Counted from the first letter of the stretch, positions 53,173 to 63,790 are shown. The stretch is 64,000 bases of DNA from Sediminibacterium ginsengisoli (GCF_900167075.1 NZ_FUWH01000007.1:124001-188000), one strand, 5' to 3'. Notes: a model not told the origin generated them from the sequence alone. Numbers and translations are program-made.

Positions 53173-54037
53173 GCCTTCTTTTTATCGCGTTTATAAAAAT
53201 GAGCTCTCGTTCCTTCTCGTATTTCTTCAATGCAGGGCTGTTTTCCTGCAATGTACATGCATGTTGCAGGTAAGCCACCATTTCATTCCTGTTCGTTATA
53301 TATACCGCATCCACGTCAGGTAAAAAAACATCTGTGAATACTGTAGGAGCAAGATTAACCATAAATAAAGGTTCTTTTTCTGCCTGTCTTATCAGACGGG
53401 AACACTTGAACGGTATACGCATCCGGTTATCAAAAAAAGTGATTGCTGCATCTATAAATCTACGTTGTGCAATTTTCTGGCTGGTGGTTCCCTGGCTGAA
53501 TCCTGCTCTCTGGGAAGACATCCTGCCATAGCCCATAAAATCCGGGCACAGGATAATAAGCCGTCCGCCCGGTTTCAGGATCCGCTTACATTCGTCCAGG
53601 AATGAAGCAGGCCTTGCGCTGTGTTCGATCACAAATACTGAGAATACCAGGTCAAAGCAATTATCTTCAAAAGGCAGTACAGCAGGATCACGGATTACAT
53701 TAAACTGCGCTTCAGGATAACGTTCTTTATTTTTTTGTATCAACTGCGGTGAAAAATCACAACCATGATACCTGTTTTCTATTTCTGGGTGATGATACAG
53801 GATATTTGCGCTACCGCAACCTATTTCACAGATACTGCCGGCCTCTGCTGCCAGGTTTTGTATTTCATTGTACCCGGTTTCATTTACATCAGCCCAGTTG
53901 GAAGACGTGAAATCTATGGTTTCATAATAATTATTATTCCGCGCATAATACTGCTGCATTTTATGCTCCAGCGCTGCAATAGCATTTTCGTGCACTTGAT
54001 TGAGACTACTAACCCAGTTGATTTTTCTGGTACTCAT
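53162..54037 (-). CDS. Class I SAM-dependent methyltransferase
   Basis: 291 aa. SAM-binding core: ICEIGCGSANILYHHPE near 88-104 (motif I GCGSAN), YHGCDFSPQLIQ (motif II), FEDNCFDLVFSVFVIEHS (motif near 140), and LKPGGRLIILCPDF. The N-terminal YYARNNNYYETIDF segment resembles the small-substrate methyltransferases of polysaccharide loci. Overlaps the FkbM gene by 11 nt. Could methylate a sugar or the glycan end. Confidence 0.9.
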   Translation of the reverse strand: MSTRKINWVSSLNQVHENAIAALEHKMQQYYARNNNYYETIDFTSSNWADVNETGYNEIQNLAAEAGSICEIGCGSANILYHHPEIENRYHGCDFSPQLIQKNKERYPEAQFNVIRDPAVLPFEDNCFDLVFSVFVIEHSARPASFLDECKRILKPGGRLIILCPDFMGYGRMSSQRAGFSQGTTSQKIAQRRFIDAAITFFDNRMRIPFKCSRLIRQAEKEPLFMVNLAPTVFTDVFLPDVDAVYITNRNEMVAYLQHACTLQENSPALKKYEKERELIFINAIKRRHED

Positions 54038-54064
54038 ATAACTATTTTAACGGATTCCCTTGTA

Positions 54065-55126
54065 TCAGCTAAAGATCCGGTTGCGTATTTTCAGAAAAGG
54101 AATTTCAATCAGTTTAGAAAGAACCACACCAACCAATATGGCTGAAAAAATATAAACCAGCAGACTCTGCAGGTAAGATAAATTTACCAGTTTGTTAATA
54201 GCTCCCATGATCCAGAACTTGCAGGGCATATGCCACAGGTAAATCGAATAAGAAAACACTCCTACAGACGCGGGAGCAGCAAAGAGTTTCCATTTAAATA
54301 CCGATTCATATTTTAATACGATGAGCAGAAGATTACAGGAATAAAGGCTGAAAAAGGTAAACCCGAAATAGAGTTGTGACACATCGCTGATTCCCTTATT
54401 TGCCTGTGCATATATAAATGGAATTGCAGCGGCGGCAAATGGCAACATTATCCATTTTTCCCAGAATCTGATTACCCGCGTTTTATATAAGGTCAGATAC
54501 GCCAGTATGCAACCCCATAACAAGCCATCGATTCTTGTATGTGTATAATAAGGCACCCTGTTGCTGTCTGTGATAACACCGCGGTAAGAAAATTTTATAT
54601 AATTGATCAGCAGGATTAATACAAAAAAAATAAAAATGAAAGAATCCGATCTGTAGTTTATTTTCTTTTTACCAACAATATAAAATACAAATGCAATCAG
54701 AAAATAGAAGTGCTCTTCAATGGCCAGCGACCAGGTATGTGGCCAGAGCCCCTGTACATAATTCTGGTAATAAAACAGTTCGGCAAATAACTGCCCTGTA
54801 TCAAGTTTATGTTTTAAAAAAAACAAAACGAAAGTGAGACCAATTAAAATATAGAAAGAAGGATAAATTTTAAATCCCCTCCTGATCAGGAAACGCCGCG
54901 CGTTGAACGATCGCCGTTCATCAAGTTCATTGAATACCAGTCTTGAGATCAAAAATCCGCTTATTACGAAAAACAGGTCTACCCCAATCCAGCCAATGCG
55001 CTGTAACGGCTGTACCAGCGTGGCCAGATTAGTTGCAGCAGCAGTATCCGGAGCTGTATCGAAATGCCTGAACAATACCAGCGCTACTGCAATGAACCGT
55101 AAAAAATCAATTCCCTGGCTTCTCAT
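54065..55126 (-). CDS. Acyltransferase 3 family membrane O-acyltransferase
   Basis: 353 aa with about 10 membrane helices. The N-terminal FLRFIAVALVLFRHFDT holds the family's R-x10-H active-site pattern (FRH), followed by GWIGVDLFFVISGFLIS, RFLIRRGFKIYPSFYI, and LWPHTWSLAIEEHFYFLI. Acetylates or acylates the polysaccharide or its lipid-linked intermediate. Overlaps the upstream glycosyltransferase by 20 nt. Confidence 0.94.
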   Translation of the reverse strand: MRSQGIDFLRFIAVALVLFRHFDTAPDTAAATNLATLVQPLQRIGWIGVDLFFVISGFLISRLVFNELDERRSFNARRFLIRRGFKIYPSFYILIGLTFVLFFLKHKLDTGQLFAELFYYQNYVQGLWPHTWSLAIEEHFYFLIAFVFYIVGKKKINYRSDSFIFIFFVLILLINYIKFSYRGVITDSNRVPYYTHTRIDGLLWGCILAYLTLYKTRVIRFWEKWIMLPFAAAAIPFIYAQANKGISDVSQLYFGFTFFSLYSCNLLLIVLKYESVFKWKLFAAPASVGVFSYSIYLWHMPCKFWIMGAINKLVNLSYLQSLLVYIFSAILVGVVLSKLIEIPFLKIRNRIFS

Positions 55127-56327
55127 GTATTTTTTTTAGCGTGCTTTCCCATCGGTCGCCATATGCTTTCCAGTTGAATTTTTCAGCTTTTACGATCGCA
55201 TTCCCCGAAATCGTTTCCAATAATGCCTGATCTTCTGCGAGAACACGCATTGAACCGGCAAGCCCGGCAACAGAGTAATCTTCAAGAATAATTCCGTCTT
55301 TGAAATGTTCCATCAGATCCACAGCGCAGGTTGCCGTTGTTGTTATCACTGCTAATCCACAAGCCATTGCTTCCAGTACCACAAGTCCGAAGCCCTCAAA
55401 AAAACTTGGAAAAACCAATACGTCATATGTTGGCAATACACCCCTTAATTCAGCTGATGAAAGCTTTCCTACTAGTTCAACTTTAGGGTATTGTGTTAGG
55501 ATCTCATGTTTTACCTGTTCTTCAACAGGGCCAATTAATGTAAGTGTTGCACCGGGCAGAGACAACAAATTCCAGCTTTCTAGTAGAAGCGGAACGCCTT
55601 TTCGTGCATCAACAAGTCCCACAAATACAAACCTTATTGAATCGCCCTGTTTTCTCTTTTTAGGAATGGGTTTGAAATCAAGGCTGTTTACACCATATGG
55701 ATTGATCAGTATTTTTTCCTGCGCTATGTTGTTTACAATAAGCGTTTGTTTAGTGAACGAACTCGCTGCCATGATACAAGTGGCCGTTTCCATTTCGAGC
55801 TGTTCGTATGCAATATACTCTGGCGATTTATAATGAATTGTAGATTTCCATTGCGGATACCGGTTGGCTATGCTCTTGTATACTTCCTGCTTTGCAAGCG
55901 AATGTGCAATGCTTACATCTAAGATGAACTTTTTATTTAACTTCTTACAGCGCTCAGCCAATACCCAGCCTGAGGTATCAAAACCCACAACAATATCGGC
56001 TTTCATCAGTTCATGATCCGGGATAAGTTCCTGGAACATCCGGTTTCTTTCAAACAGTACCGATTCGCTGTCTGCGCCTTTCCTTAACAGTTTCTGTGTA
56101 TTCCATTCAAGGCGGAGAAAACATTTTATCTTTTTCTGAGGAACCGACCTGATAATCCTGTTCCTGAGCGAAGATCCGCCAAGGAACTTTGTTATCAGGC
56201 GGCCTGTTATGCTTTTATCAGATATGGCTAAGCAAGTATAGAACCTCAAAAGCAGCCCTCTTTCCTCTAGCTCTTTCGCAAGTTGAAAAGAATGTTGGGT
56301 TCCCGGATGTGCTACTAATATTTTCAA
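55107..56327 (-). CDS. Family 4 glycosyltransferase
   Basis: 406 aa, GT-B fold. MKILVAHPGTQHSFQLAKEL at the N-terminus, DVSIAHSLAKQEVYKS in the first domain, FVFVGLVDARKGVPLLLESW at the start of the second, and VFPSFFEGFGLVVLEAMACG with the conserved Glu pair. Donor sugar unknown. Confidence 0.93.
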   Translation of the reverse strand: MKILVAHPGTQHSFQLAKELEERGLLLRFYTCLAISDKSITGRLITKFLGGSSLRNRIIRSVPQKKIKCFLRLEWNTQKLLRKGADSESVLFERNRMFQELIPDHELMKADIVVGFDTSGWVLAERCKKLNKKFILDVSIAHSLAKQEVYKSIANRYPQWKSTIHYKSPEYIAYEQLEMETATCIMAASSFTKQTLIVNNIAQEKILINPYGVNSLDFKPIPKKRKQGDSIRFVFVGLVDARKGVPLLLESWNLLSLPGATLTLIGPVEEQVKHEILTQYPKVELVGKLSSAELRGVLPTYDVLVFPSFFEGFGLVVLEAMACGLAVITTTATCAVDLMEHFKDGIILEDYSVAGLAGSMRVLAEDQALLETISGNAIVKAEKFNWKAYGDRWESTLKKIHEKPGN

Positions 56328-56349
56328 ACCGCGTTGCGCTTACTGGTAT

Positions 56350-57012
56350 TTATTTGGTTTCTGCATACAGCCACCTGTTATGTTCAAGTGGTCGCTGTTC
56401 CTTTATAAAAAAACGCCACCATTTATTCCTGATGATCTTTACTTTATAATTCTTTGCCTTCAGCAAAGCAATACACTCGTCTTCAAGTTCCTTAGAATGC
56501 GTCTCAATCAGCCATGTAGCATTATGGTAAGCAAAATTGTCTCCGCATGAGCGCAGCAGGTCTGCCTCTCCGCCATCGATATCCACAAGCAGGAAATAAG
56601 GTGGCCTTGATCCAGATGTAAGTTCTTCAACTCCTACAAAACCTTGTTTCATGGGATTTCCTACCAATCTGGTTTCGACTTTATAATCTTGCTCTTCCGT
56701 ATAACCATTCAATGCTGCATTCGCAACCAATTCTGTTACAATCGGGCCAGGTTCACAAGCAATAACCTGTTTACCTGTCTTTAAAAAAGCGAGCAGGTAA
56801 TATCCATCGTTCGCACCTACATCGATCAGTGTTTCGGCTTTGCTCATACCTTTTTCCAGAAAAGGATAGATCTCTCTTTCATACAATCCAAGCAAATGCT
56901 GCGAGCGATGAGTTACGTCGTATTTTATCTGCATTCCCTTTGCAGGGCCAAACCTGATGGTTTGCGCATCGCTGCCTGAAAACAGCAGTTTTTTAAGAAT
57001 GTTTTTCACCAT
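56350..57012 (-). CDS. FkbM-like SAM-dependent methyltransferase
   Basis: 220 aa. SAM-binding motif TLIDVGANDGYYLLAFL near 61-77 and the acidic loop ACEPGPIVTELV (motif II), then LLVDIDGGEADLLRSCG, the equivalent of the FkbM IDVEGxExxLLxG pattern, and WLIETHSKELEDE. Probable sugar O-methyltransferase. Overlaps the acetyltransferase gene by 20 nt. Confidence 0.87.
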   Translation of the reverse strand: MVKNILKKLLFSGSDAQTIRFGPAKGMQIKYDVTHRSQHLLGLYEREIYPFLEKGMSKAETLIDVGANDGYYLLAFLKTGKQVIACEPGPIVTELVANAALNGYTEEQDYKVETRLVGNPMKQGFVGVEELTSGSRPPYFLLVDIDGGEADLLRSCGDNFAYHNATWLIETHSKELEDECIALLKAKNYKVKIIRNKWWRFFIKEQRPLEHNRWLYAETK

Positions 57013-57565
57013 TATGCTTTAGTAGTTTTGCAGGGACTCCCCCGATAACACTACCGGCGGGAAAACTTTTTGTTACCACCGCTCCGGCCGCCACCACGCA
57101 ATAATCTCCTAACGCTACGTTCTTAAGCAGTACAGCCTTTGCACCTATCCAGCAGTGATCGCCAATCTTTACACTTCCTTTTTTCATTGGTTCCGCTGCC
57201 GGGGAAATTCCGACACCATGCGCATGATCGGAATCTGTGATATATACATCCGGACCGATCATGTTATGATTGCCTATCTGAATCTCACCGCATGCATCCA
57301 GCATGCAGTTCCTGTTAAAGTAGTTGTAATTACCGATTCTTATCCTGATCCCTTTATGATCAGCATCTTCAGGCCAAAGCATAAAACCTTTCGTGAACGC
57401 ATTATTATCGCCAATCTCTATTTGTGTCAGGCGCCGGCAACGACCACCCTCCATCCTGTTTTTTCTGCCAATGGTAAGTCCGAGCAACCTGAAAATCAGG
57501 ATCCTGATCCTGCTCATCAAACCATAAGGCATACGCAATAAAAGAGGTTCTAACCGCGACAGCAT
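56993..57565 (-). CDS. Left-handed beta-helix (hexapeptide) O-acyltransferase
   Basis: 190 aa. Hexapeptide repeats run from about 45 to 175: IEIGDNNAFTKGFML, IRIGNYNYFNRNCML, IQIGNHNMIGPDVYI, then [30 protein letters not shown], shown here as IGAKAVLLKNV and [12 protein letters not shown]. The catalytic His is in ITDSDHAHGV. Similar to the WbbJ/CysE-like sugar O-acetyltransferases; SVIGGVPAKLLK is the usual C-terminal block. Substrate unknown. Confidence 0.93.
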   Translation of the reverse strand: MLSRLEPLLLRMPYGLMSRIRILIFRLLGLTIGRKNRMEGGRCRRLTQIEIGDNNAFTKGFMLWPEDADHKGIRIRIGNYNYFNRNCMLDACGEIQIGNHNMIGPDVYITDSDHAHGVGISPAAEPMKKGSVKIGDHCWIGAKAVLLKNVALGDYCVVAAGAVVTKSFPAGSVIGGVPAKLLKHNGEKHS

Positions 57566-57566
57566 A

Positions 57567-58421
57567 TTATTGATTTAAGCGGATATATTTTTTAAACGTA
57601 CTTAATGATACTGCTTTCCGACCGGTTTTAAAAGTAAAAAGGAAACGAAAAAAACGTTTCATTCCGTTTAAACACGGCAACAGCAGCTTTTCGTTTTCAT
57701 ATGTTGCTGAAAATGCAAGATGCTTATAGAACTTCGAAAACAATGCCGGCAATAACAATAATAGCGGCGTTCTCCGCCACATGAATACCAGGTCATTGCA
57801 AACACCTGACTCATGTTGCGCTTTTATATTGCGGGATATGCTGGTCTTATCATGCCACACCTGCCAGCCAGAGGACTTCATAATTTTATACCCATTATTC
57901 ATTAAACGAATACATAAATCTTTTTCTTCACTTCCATAATATCCGGGTGTTGTAAAATATCCGCCGGCTTCCAGTACAGGGCGAATCCTGAGCAGATGCC
58001 CGCAACCAATATAGTTATTGGTTTCAGTTATTATATTCTCTTTCTGAACACGATTGTGATCATCCGGGCTTAATATATCAAACGCCAATGCTGCAACATC
58101 TTCGTTTCTGTCCATATACTGTACAGCGTCCAATAAGGTATTCGCATCGAGAAACCATGCATCATCATCGAGGCTACAGAAATAAACTGCATCATGCAAT
58201 GTTAAAAACAGGTTTCTTGCATACATTAATCCCTTCTGTTCTCCAGACAATATCCATTCCACCGCAGTGAAATTTTCCTTCAGCAGTTTTGTACCGTCCG
58301 TAGAGGCATCATCAAATATTACTACATGCTTATCGCCGTATGTCTGTGACAAAGCAGATTCGATGGCCTTCGGCAACACGGCACACCTGTTCCTGGAAGT
58401 TATCCCGATTAATATTTTCAT
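57567..58421 (-). CDS. Family 2 glycosyltransferase
   Basis: 284 aa from ATG 58421 (MKILIGITSRNRCAVLPKAI), overlapping the upstream stop as ATGA. GT-A fold with VIFDDASTDGT near 40-50, LMYARNLFL, YFCSLDDDAWFLD (the DXD-type metal site), and YGSEEKDLCIRLMNNGY. Sugar unknown. Confidence 0.93.
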   Translation of the reverse strand: MKILIGITSRNRCAVLPKAIESALSQTYGDKHVVIFDDASTDGTKLLKENFTAVEWILSGEQKGLMYARNLFLTLHDAVYFCSLDDDAWFLDANTLLDAVQYMDRNEDVAALAFDILSPDDHNRVQKENIITETNNYIGCGHLLRIRPVLEAGGYFTTPGYYGSEEKDLCIRLMNNGYKIMKSSGWQVWHDKTSISRNIKAQHESGVCNDLVFMWRRTPLLLLLPALFSKFYKHLAFSATYENEKLLLPCLNGMKRFFRFLFTFKTGRKAVSLSTFKKYIRLNQ

Positions 58422-59362
58422 TGCCCTTTTCGCATTATCAATGACCATGCGCCATCTATTTTCCCGCCGATATCGGGAATCAATGTTTTCCAGCCATTAA
58501 AACCTGTTAGTCCGGATAATATTCCGAATAATTCCGCTGCAATGAGCCGTATCAGATCCGCAGTTTTTCTTTTCTCCATTATCCTTGTCATAATGTAGTA
58601 GCGGTTAACGATCTGTTGTTTGCTCAACAGTCGCCTTTTGCTTTTATGTCCTGATTGCTGACTATCATGGAATATTCTTGCAGTCTGTACGTTATACATC
58701 TGCCATTTTTTTCCAACCTGCAACGACAATGCTACATCTTCCATAAAAGAATAGCCTGTAAAATGCGGATCAAAAACCGGTACCGGCAAAGCCTCCCGGC
58801 GATAGATGACACAGGTGGAGTTCAGCCATTCAACCTCCACTAATTGTCTGCTTCCCTGGTAATCGACCGGCAATACATTTATAACAGGCCCGAAGCACTT
58901 TCCATCGTAGAAGTCCAGCTTCCTGTCGCTGATGAGCCGGTAATACGTTCTTGTAATTTTACCGGGAGGAAATGAATGCTGGTTGGTTATAAAAGCATTT
59001 ACGCCACCAACGTTTTCATTTCCGGCAATAGTATTGAATAAGAAGCCAAAGCAATCTTTTTCAAGTATGATGTCATCATCCAGAAAAGCAATAAAAGGCG
59101 AGACGCTATGTTCAACGCCCTGGTTTCTTTGGGAAGCAGCACCTTTTACACCGGCTTTTTCATATTTCAGGGCTATGCTGTCTGCATCCCAGGTGGACAA
59201 CAATTCTTTTACAGCATTATTATCGGACGCGTCGATAATAATCAATTCCCGGGGCTGAAAAGTCTGCTGCCTGAGGCTTGCCAGTGTTCTTTCAAGGAGC
59301 CAGGGCCTGTTTGCTGTTGCGATTATGACCGATACCGGTACAATAGTTATATTCTGATCCAA
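58418..59362 (-). CDS. Family 2 glycosyltransferase
   Basis: 314 aa. VPVSVIIATANRPWLLERTL, IIIDASDNNAV, ASQRNQGVEHS, IAFLDDDIILEKDC (DDD metal site), and GYSFMEDVALSLQV give the complete GT2 set. Overlaps the fucosyltransferase gene by 16 nt. Confidence 0.94.
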   Translation of the reverse strand: MDQNITIVPVSVIIATANRPWLLERTLASLRQQTFQPRELIIIDASDNNAVKELLSTWDADSIALKYEKAGVKGAASQRNQGVEHSVSPFIAFLDDDIILEKDCFGFLFNTIAGNENVGGVNAFITNQHSFPPGKITRTYYRLISDRKLDFYDGKCFGPVINVLPVDYQGSRQLVEVEWLNSTCVIYRREALPVPVFDPHFTGYSFMEDVALSLQVGKKWQMYNVQTARIFHDSQQSGHKSKRRLLSKQQIVNRYYIMTRIMEKRKTADLIRLIAAELFGILSGLTGFNGWKTLIPDIGGKIDGAWSLIMRKGQ

Positions 59363-60240
59363 GTATTCGGTATTAAATCTGTGGTATTAACAGATGTATC
59401 CGCCATCCACTTTTTAGGAGCAATTACAATTTTATCCCCACTCGTGTTCAACCATGCAGCCCACCATGCAAATGAAGAATTGGGTATAATAAAATGGTTG
59501 CAGGCAGTCATGAGTTGCATATAGTCACTGAACTGTTCTCCCGCATAGGTGTGATCTACAAAAAAATGAGGGTACTTGAAAATATTCAAGTGTTCCTTAC
59601 ACCATGCAATATCATCCGAAAAAATAAAGATTTCCGGTTTGTCATATTTTGCTGCTATGATGTCCAATGCCTTCTTATAATAATCCACAGGAATTGTTCC
59701 CATTGTATTTGCAGTGGATGCTATATTTACATAATCCGTTCTTCGCACATTTACGCAGACAGCGTTGGTTGCCTTTATCCTTTTATGCAGTTCTGAAGCT
59801 TTTGCCGAAAGGGGCAATCTAAATTGAAATGCAGTCCTTATTTTCTGCTCTATGCTTTCGAAATAACGGTAGGACTGCCATAATCCTGCTATATAAATTT
59901 CACCTCTTGCATTCAGCACATCAGCATCAAAATGATAGAACTTTTCTCCGAGCACTGCATCGCCTGAAAATAGTTTACGGGCTTTAAATATTATTTTTTC
60001 AGGAATATTCATCAACTGGCTGTTATACCTTGAAATCTCCTTTTTGGATGCCCATTCTTCATTTACATTGAAAATATTGAGATCAAATGAACGGTTAACG
60101 GCATGTCTTCCGGGTGACCAGTCAAGCAGGATACTTGTATCCAGCTTCAGCTGCGTATTATTCAATATAGCAAGGTGTTTCCCCAATGCATATTGAAACA
60201 TCTGGTTACCCATTCCACCCATTAATTGCACTATGACCAT
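59347..60240 (-). CDS. Alpha-1,2-fucosyltransferase (GT11 family)
   Basis: 297 aa. MGGMGNQMFQYALGKHLA (GT11 motif I) and VNVRRTDYVN (the HxRRxDY motif, here N-V-R-R-T-D-Y) mark GDP-fucose-dependent alpha-1,2-fucosyltransferases; the ISDDIAWCKEHL-like FSDDIAWCKEHL and SFAWWAAWLN blocks complete it. It implies GDP-L-fucose in the cell and a fucose branch or backbone linkage in this polymer. Confidence 0.95.
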   Translation of the reverse strand: MVIVQLMGGMGNQMFQYALGKHLAILNNTQLKLDTSILLDWSPGRHAVNRSFDLNIFNVNEEWASKKEISRYNSQLMNIPEKIIFKARKLFSGDAVLGEKFYHFDADVLNARGEIYIAGLWQSYRYFESIEQKIRTAFQFRLPLSAKASELHKRIKATNAVCVNVRRTDYVNIASTANTMGTIPVDYYKKALDIIAAKYDKPEIFIFSDDIAWCKEHLNIFKYPHFFVDHTYAGEQFSDYMQLMTACNHFIIPNSSFAWWAAWLNTSGDKIVIAPKKWMADTSVNTTDLIPNTWIRI

Positions 60241-60270
60241 TTTTGTATCTTTTTACGAAGCATATCCCGT

Positions 60271-61038
60271 TTAAGTCCTGCTCTTTTTTACAAAATGATA
60301 TAGACCGCACGCATATTTTGCATTTATATAATCAGCAGCCCATGCATTGGCTATGAATTCATTATGATCATTCACTACACTGAATTCTAAGAGTTCCATA
60401 CCAGGCAGCAGGTCGGTGAAGATGGTGGGGTCCAATACCCGCTGCGCGTTAAACTCTACCCTTGGTCTGCCTACAGGAAAGCTGATGAGTAAATGGCCTC
60501 CCGGAGCTATAATATGCTGCAGTGTAAGTAACCCATCAGAAAAACCACCGGGATTAATCCGATCTCCATACCTGCCCAATCCGATATGTTCCAGGGTATG
60601 CAGGCATGAAACAGAGTAAATACTGTTCGCGGGAATATCCAGATTGGTGATATCGCCGTACTGAAATTCAAAATCTGGCAATGAGAAAGAAGGCTTCCTG
60701 ATATCAATTGAGATCACTTTTGTAATAGCGGTAGCCTGGCCCACAAAGCCATCGTATCGGGAACCGATATCGTAATGCACGTACGGTGCAATTGATCTTA
60801 ACTTACGCAATGCCCATATATCCTGGTAAAAATAATGTCCGCCGCCACTCTGTGCATCTTCATTTTTAAGGTACAAAACAGGGGCGATGTCACTCCATAC
60901 TATCTTACCACCCTGCGCCCGGTATTTTTTCAAATCCCCGAAATAACGGTAGTAGGCACCGACCATAGCAAACGGTGACTTAAATAAATAATGCCGGGCG
61001 GGCTGTATTACCCGCCATAGTCCTTTAAGAAACTTCAT
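60271..61038 (-). CDS. DUF268 protein, SAM-methyltransferase-like
   Basis: 255 aa. [20 protein letters not shown] near 95-113, [42 protein letters not shown] and [21 protein letters not shown] correspond to a DUF268/methyltransferase-like fold with a degenerate motif I (DIGSR in place of GxGxG). Such proteins are frequent in polysaccharide loci, function unproven. Overlaps the next gene by 14 nt. Confidence 0.8.
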   Translation of the reverse strand: MKFLKGLWRVIQPARHYLFKSPFAMVGAYYRYFGDLKKYRAQGGKIVWSDIAPVLYLKNEDAQSGGGHYFYQDIWALRKLRSIAPYVHYDIGSRYDGFVGQATAITKVISIDIRKPSFSLPDFEFQYGDITNLDIPANSIYSVSCLHTLEHIGLGRYGDRINPGGFSDGLLTLQHIIAPGGHLLISFPVGRPRVEFNAQRVLDPTIFTDLLPGMELLEFSVVNDHNEFIANAWAADYINAKYACGLYHFVKKSRT

Positions 61039-61573
61039 TCCCTCTATTAGATTGAGTCAATATTTTAATTACCCTTGCAGGCACTCCGGCAACCAATGTA
61101 TCGGCGGGTACATCTTTCACAACAACAGCACCGGCAGCGACCACTGCATTTTTCCCGATCGTAACACCTTTTAATATTTTAGCGCCGGCCCCAATCCATA
61201 CATTATCCTCAATAGTGACTGGTTCTACCGAATCCTTCATCCTGTGAAACGGTTGCGTCAGATCTACATGCAGATCATGATCGAAATCGGTTATATAACA
61301 TAACGGACCAATCTGAACCCGATTACCAATAGTTACCTGCTGTTGTACATCAATGATCGTGTAGGAATTAATATAAATATTTCCGGCAAGAACAAGTCTT
61401 CCTTTTGCTCCGATATTAAATTTAACACCAGCTTCCAGCATGTTATGCTGCCCGGTTTCAAATCCGCTCCTGTTCCCGAAAAGAAAATCGTATCCATTAA
61501 CAGGGAACCGAAGTTTTACACCCTGCATCCTGAGCTGCATATTGTAAAAATGACGCCTGGCTTTTTTGATCAT
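61025..61573 (-). CDS. Left-handed beta-helix O-acyltransferase
   Basis: 182 aa with hexapeptide repeats: [40 protein letters not shown] (catalytic His region), [26 protein letters not shown], here given as [13 protein letters not shown] and [23 protein letters not shown] is the usual end. Resembles sugar O-acetyltransferases. Overlaps the neighbouring glycosyltransferase by 4 nt. Confidence 0.93.
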   Translation of the reverse strand: MIKKARRHFYNMQLRMQGVKLRFPVNGYDFLFGNRSGFETGQHNMLEAGVKFNIGAKGRLVLAGNIYINSYTIIDVQQQVTIGNRVQIGPLCYITDFDHDLHVDLTQPFHRMKDSVEPVTIEDNVWIGAGAKILKGVTIGKNAVVAAGAVVVKDVPADTLVAGVPARVIKILTQSNRGNEVS

Positions 61574-62757
61574 GAATGAATGGAAATGGATTTTATAAAA
61601 ATATCATGGTTATGTTCGTAATCAAACGCTGTGCGCTTTTTCAGCATTTTTTCAGCATTCATTTGCCTATTTGCTCCTGTTTTCAGTAATCGGATCTGTT
61701 CTGCCAGTTTTTTCTCGTCATTGTCCTGCAACACGTTATCGCAACCATTTTCCATTGCCCAGGAAATAATCCCACCGGTTGATGGACCCCAGAAAAACAC
61801 CGGCAGGGCTGCAGATGTATAATCAACTATTTTACTGGAAAAATTATACCTGAAAGCCTCTTCCATTTCGAAAGAATTAAGCACGATAGACACATCCATT
61901 TCCTTGTGCATTTTCCTGACCAGCACTGCTGAATCTACCATGCTGTAAAAACAAACATGATTTTTCCGCAGGTGTTCGTATCGTTCCAGTATGTTTTCAG
62001 CTATATCCGAAAAAATATGCAGATCGCAACCTTCATTTTCAGTATGCTTTGCGATAAGATCGAGCATGGGCAGAAAATCGCTTGTAAAAACGGAACCGGC
62101 ATAACAGAAGCTGATCCGGTCATTTTTGGCGAGTCTGGTTATATTCGGAGAAAATATTTTATCATTTACACCCCGGGAAGGAAGCAGCACTTCTCCGTCT
62201 TTGCCTGTTTTCATCCGGTAATACGCTTCCATGTTGGGCGAAATGCATAATCTGCTTTGTGAAAACCGGTACATTTCAATGAATATTTTCTCCAGCTGCT
62301 TTTGAAAAAAAGGCTGCTTTTCTGTTATAAGCCAGTCGTCATGCAATATCAGGTGAAGCGGTATATTATACTCACGCGCTATCCGGTATGCCTGTACCCA
62401 CCGGAGCCGGAAAGGTATGGTTAGAATAATATCCGGTTGATATGTTCTGACTATATGGCGATCCGCTGCATGAACTACAGCCTGCCGGAGGAAAAAAAAC
62501 GGGGAAACAAATTTTGCGAATTTGGATTGCTTCAGCCGTTCCCGGAATGTTGAATGCCTGTTGTGATAAACAACCCCGTTTATTCTTTTGCTATTGTTCA
62601 CCGTCATCCCCTGGATGATCACGAGTTTATCTTTTGGATATTCTTCCAGCAGGCGATAGATAAGTGTAGCACCGGCAAAACTGAGCTCTACAGGAACATC
62701 GGCTATATATAAGATCCTGGGATAATCAGCTTTTTTCACCGGCTGCTCTTTTTCCAT
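61570..62757 (-). CDS. Family 4-like glycosyltransferase
   Basis: 395 aa. [30 protein letters not shown]-like [33 protein letters not shown] at the second domain, and [18 protein letters not shown]. The C-terminal region has the GT-B layout but the usual ExxxxxxxE is less clear ([15 protein letters not shown]), so the family call is less firm than for the neighbours. Likely adds a sugar of the repeat unit. Confidence 0.8.
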   Translation of the reverse strand: MEKEQPVKKADYPRILYIADVPVELSFAGATLIYRLLEEYPKDKLVIIQGMTVNNSKRINGVVYHNRHSTFRERLKQSKFAKFVSPFFFLRQAVVHAADRHIVRTYQPDIILTIPFRLRWVQAYRIAREYNIPLHLILHDDWLITEKQPFFQKQLEKIFIEMYRFSQSRLCISPNMEAYYRMKTGKDGEVLLPSRGVNDKIFSPNITRLAKNDRISFCYAGSVFTSDFLPMLDLIAKHTENEGCDLHIFSDIAENILERYEHLRKNHVCFYSMVDSAVLVRKMHKEMDVSIVLNSFEMEEAFRYNFSSKIVDYTSAALPVFFWGPSTGGIISWAMENGCDNVLQDNDEKKLAEQIRLLKTGANRQMNAEKMLKKRTAFDYEHNHDIFIKSISIHS

Positions 62758-63790
62758 AATTAGCTACAATCTCGCCAATGGTCTCCTTCAGAGATTTTTG
62801 TATGCTCCATTCAGGATAATGAGATTTGATCTTTCTCAGGTCGCTGTAATAGCAGATATGATCACCTTCCCGGTTCATTTCACTGTATGTATATTTCATG
62901 GGTTTACCCGTAAAATTTTCTGTAATACGGAATGCTTCCAGGATAGAACATGTATTGTCTTTTCCGCCGCCGATGTTGTAAACTTCGCCATACCTCGGAC
63001 GGTTAAGATATGCTTCTATGAATTTCGCAACATCGTAGGAATGGATATTGTCGCGTACCTGTTTTCCCTTGTATCCGAAAATAGTGTAGGGTTTTTCGTC
63101 CAGATTACATTTAATCAGGTAGCTTAAAAAACCGTGAAGCTCAACACCGCTATGGTTAGGACCTGTCAGGCAGCCACCCCTGAGACAGCAGGTGGGCATA
63201 TTAAAATACCGGCCATACTCCTGTACCATAATATCCGCGGCCACTTTCGAAGCACCAAAAAGAGAATGCTTGCTCTGGTCAATGGTAAAGGTTTCGGGAA
63301 TTCCGTTTGTATACGCAACATCAGCATAATCCCAACGCGTTTCCTCTTCTGTCATTGCTATGCGGTTAGGAGCATCCCCATATACTTTATTGGTACTCAT
63401 ATGCACAAAAGGGATGCTGGTACTGAGCTGGCGCAGCGCTTCCAGGAGATTCAGGGTACCAACTGCATTGGTATCAAAATCGTCAAATGGTATCGCCGCA
63501 GCCCTGTCGTGACTGGGCTGAGCTGCTGTATGAACGATTGCATCAGGCTGTATCTGGTGCACCAGTTGCCTGATAGCATTTCTATCTCGTATATCCACTT
63601 CATGATGAGTGAAACGAGGCAGTGTTCTCTGCAGCCTGCTCTGGTTCCATCTTGTATCACCCTGCGGACCAAAAAAAATTGCCCGTTGGTTATTATCAAC
63701 ACCATGTATATCCCATCCCATAGATGCGAAATGTGTACACACTTCAGAGCCGATCAGGCCAGATGACCCGGTAATTAATATTTTACTCAT
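62726..63790 (-). CDS. NAD-dependent nucleotide-sugar epimerase/dehydratase (CDP-paratose epimerase-like)
   Basis: 354 aa from ATG 63790 ([18 protein letters not shown]); an in-frame Met at 63862 adds residues outside the fold. GxxGxxG nucleotide loop [23 protein letters not shown] and [35 protein letters not shown]. The YxxxK site reads Phe-G-A-S-Lys in [11 protein letters not shown], with Tyr replaced by Phe, which I recall as common in this subgroup. [14 protein letters not shown] matches the same subgroup. Probably makes an unusual nucleotide sugar for this locus; the reaction is not certain. Overlaps the next gene by 32 nt and abuts the partial gene by TGATG. Confidence 0.85.
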   Translation of the reverse strand: MSKILITGSSGLIGSEVCTHFASMGWDIHGVDNNQRAIFFGPQGDTRWNQSRLQRTLPRFTHHEVDIRDRNAIRQLVHQIQPDAIVHTAAQPSHDRAAAIPFDDFDTNAVGTLNLLEALRQLSTSIPFVHMSTNKVYGDAPNRIAMTEEETRWDYADVAYTNGIPETFTIDQSKHSLFGASKVAADIMVQEYGRYFNMPTCCLRGGCLTGPNHSGVELHGFLSYLIKCNLDEKPYTIFGYKGKQVRDNIHSYDVAKFIEAYLNRPRYGEVYNIGGGKDNTCSILEAFRITENFTGKPMKYTYSEMNREGDHICYYSDLRKIKSHYPEWSIQKSLKETIGEIVANYGKRAAGEKS

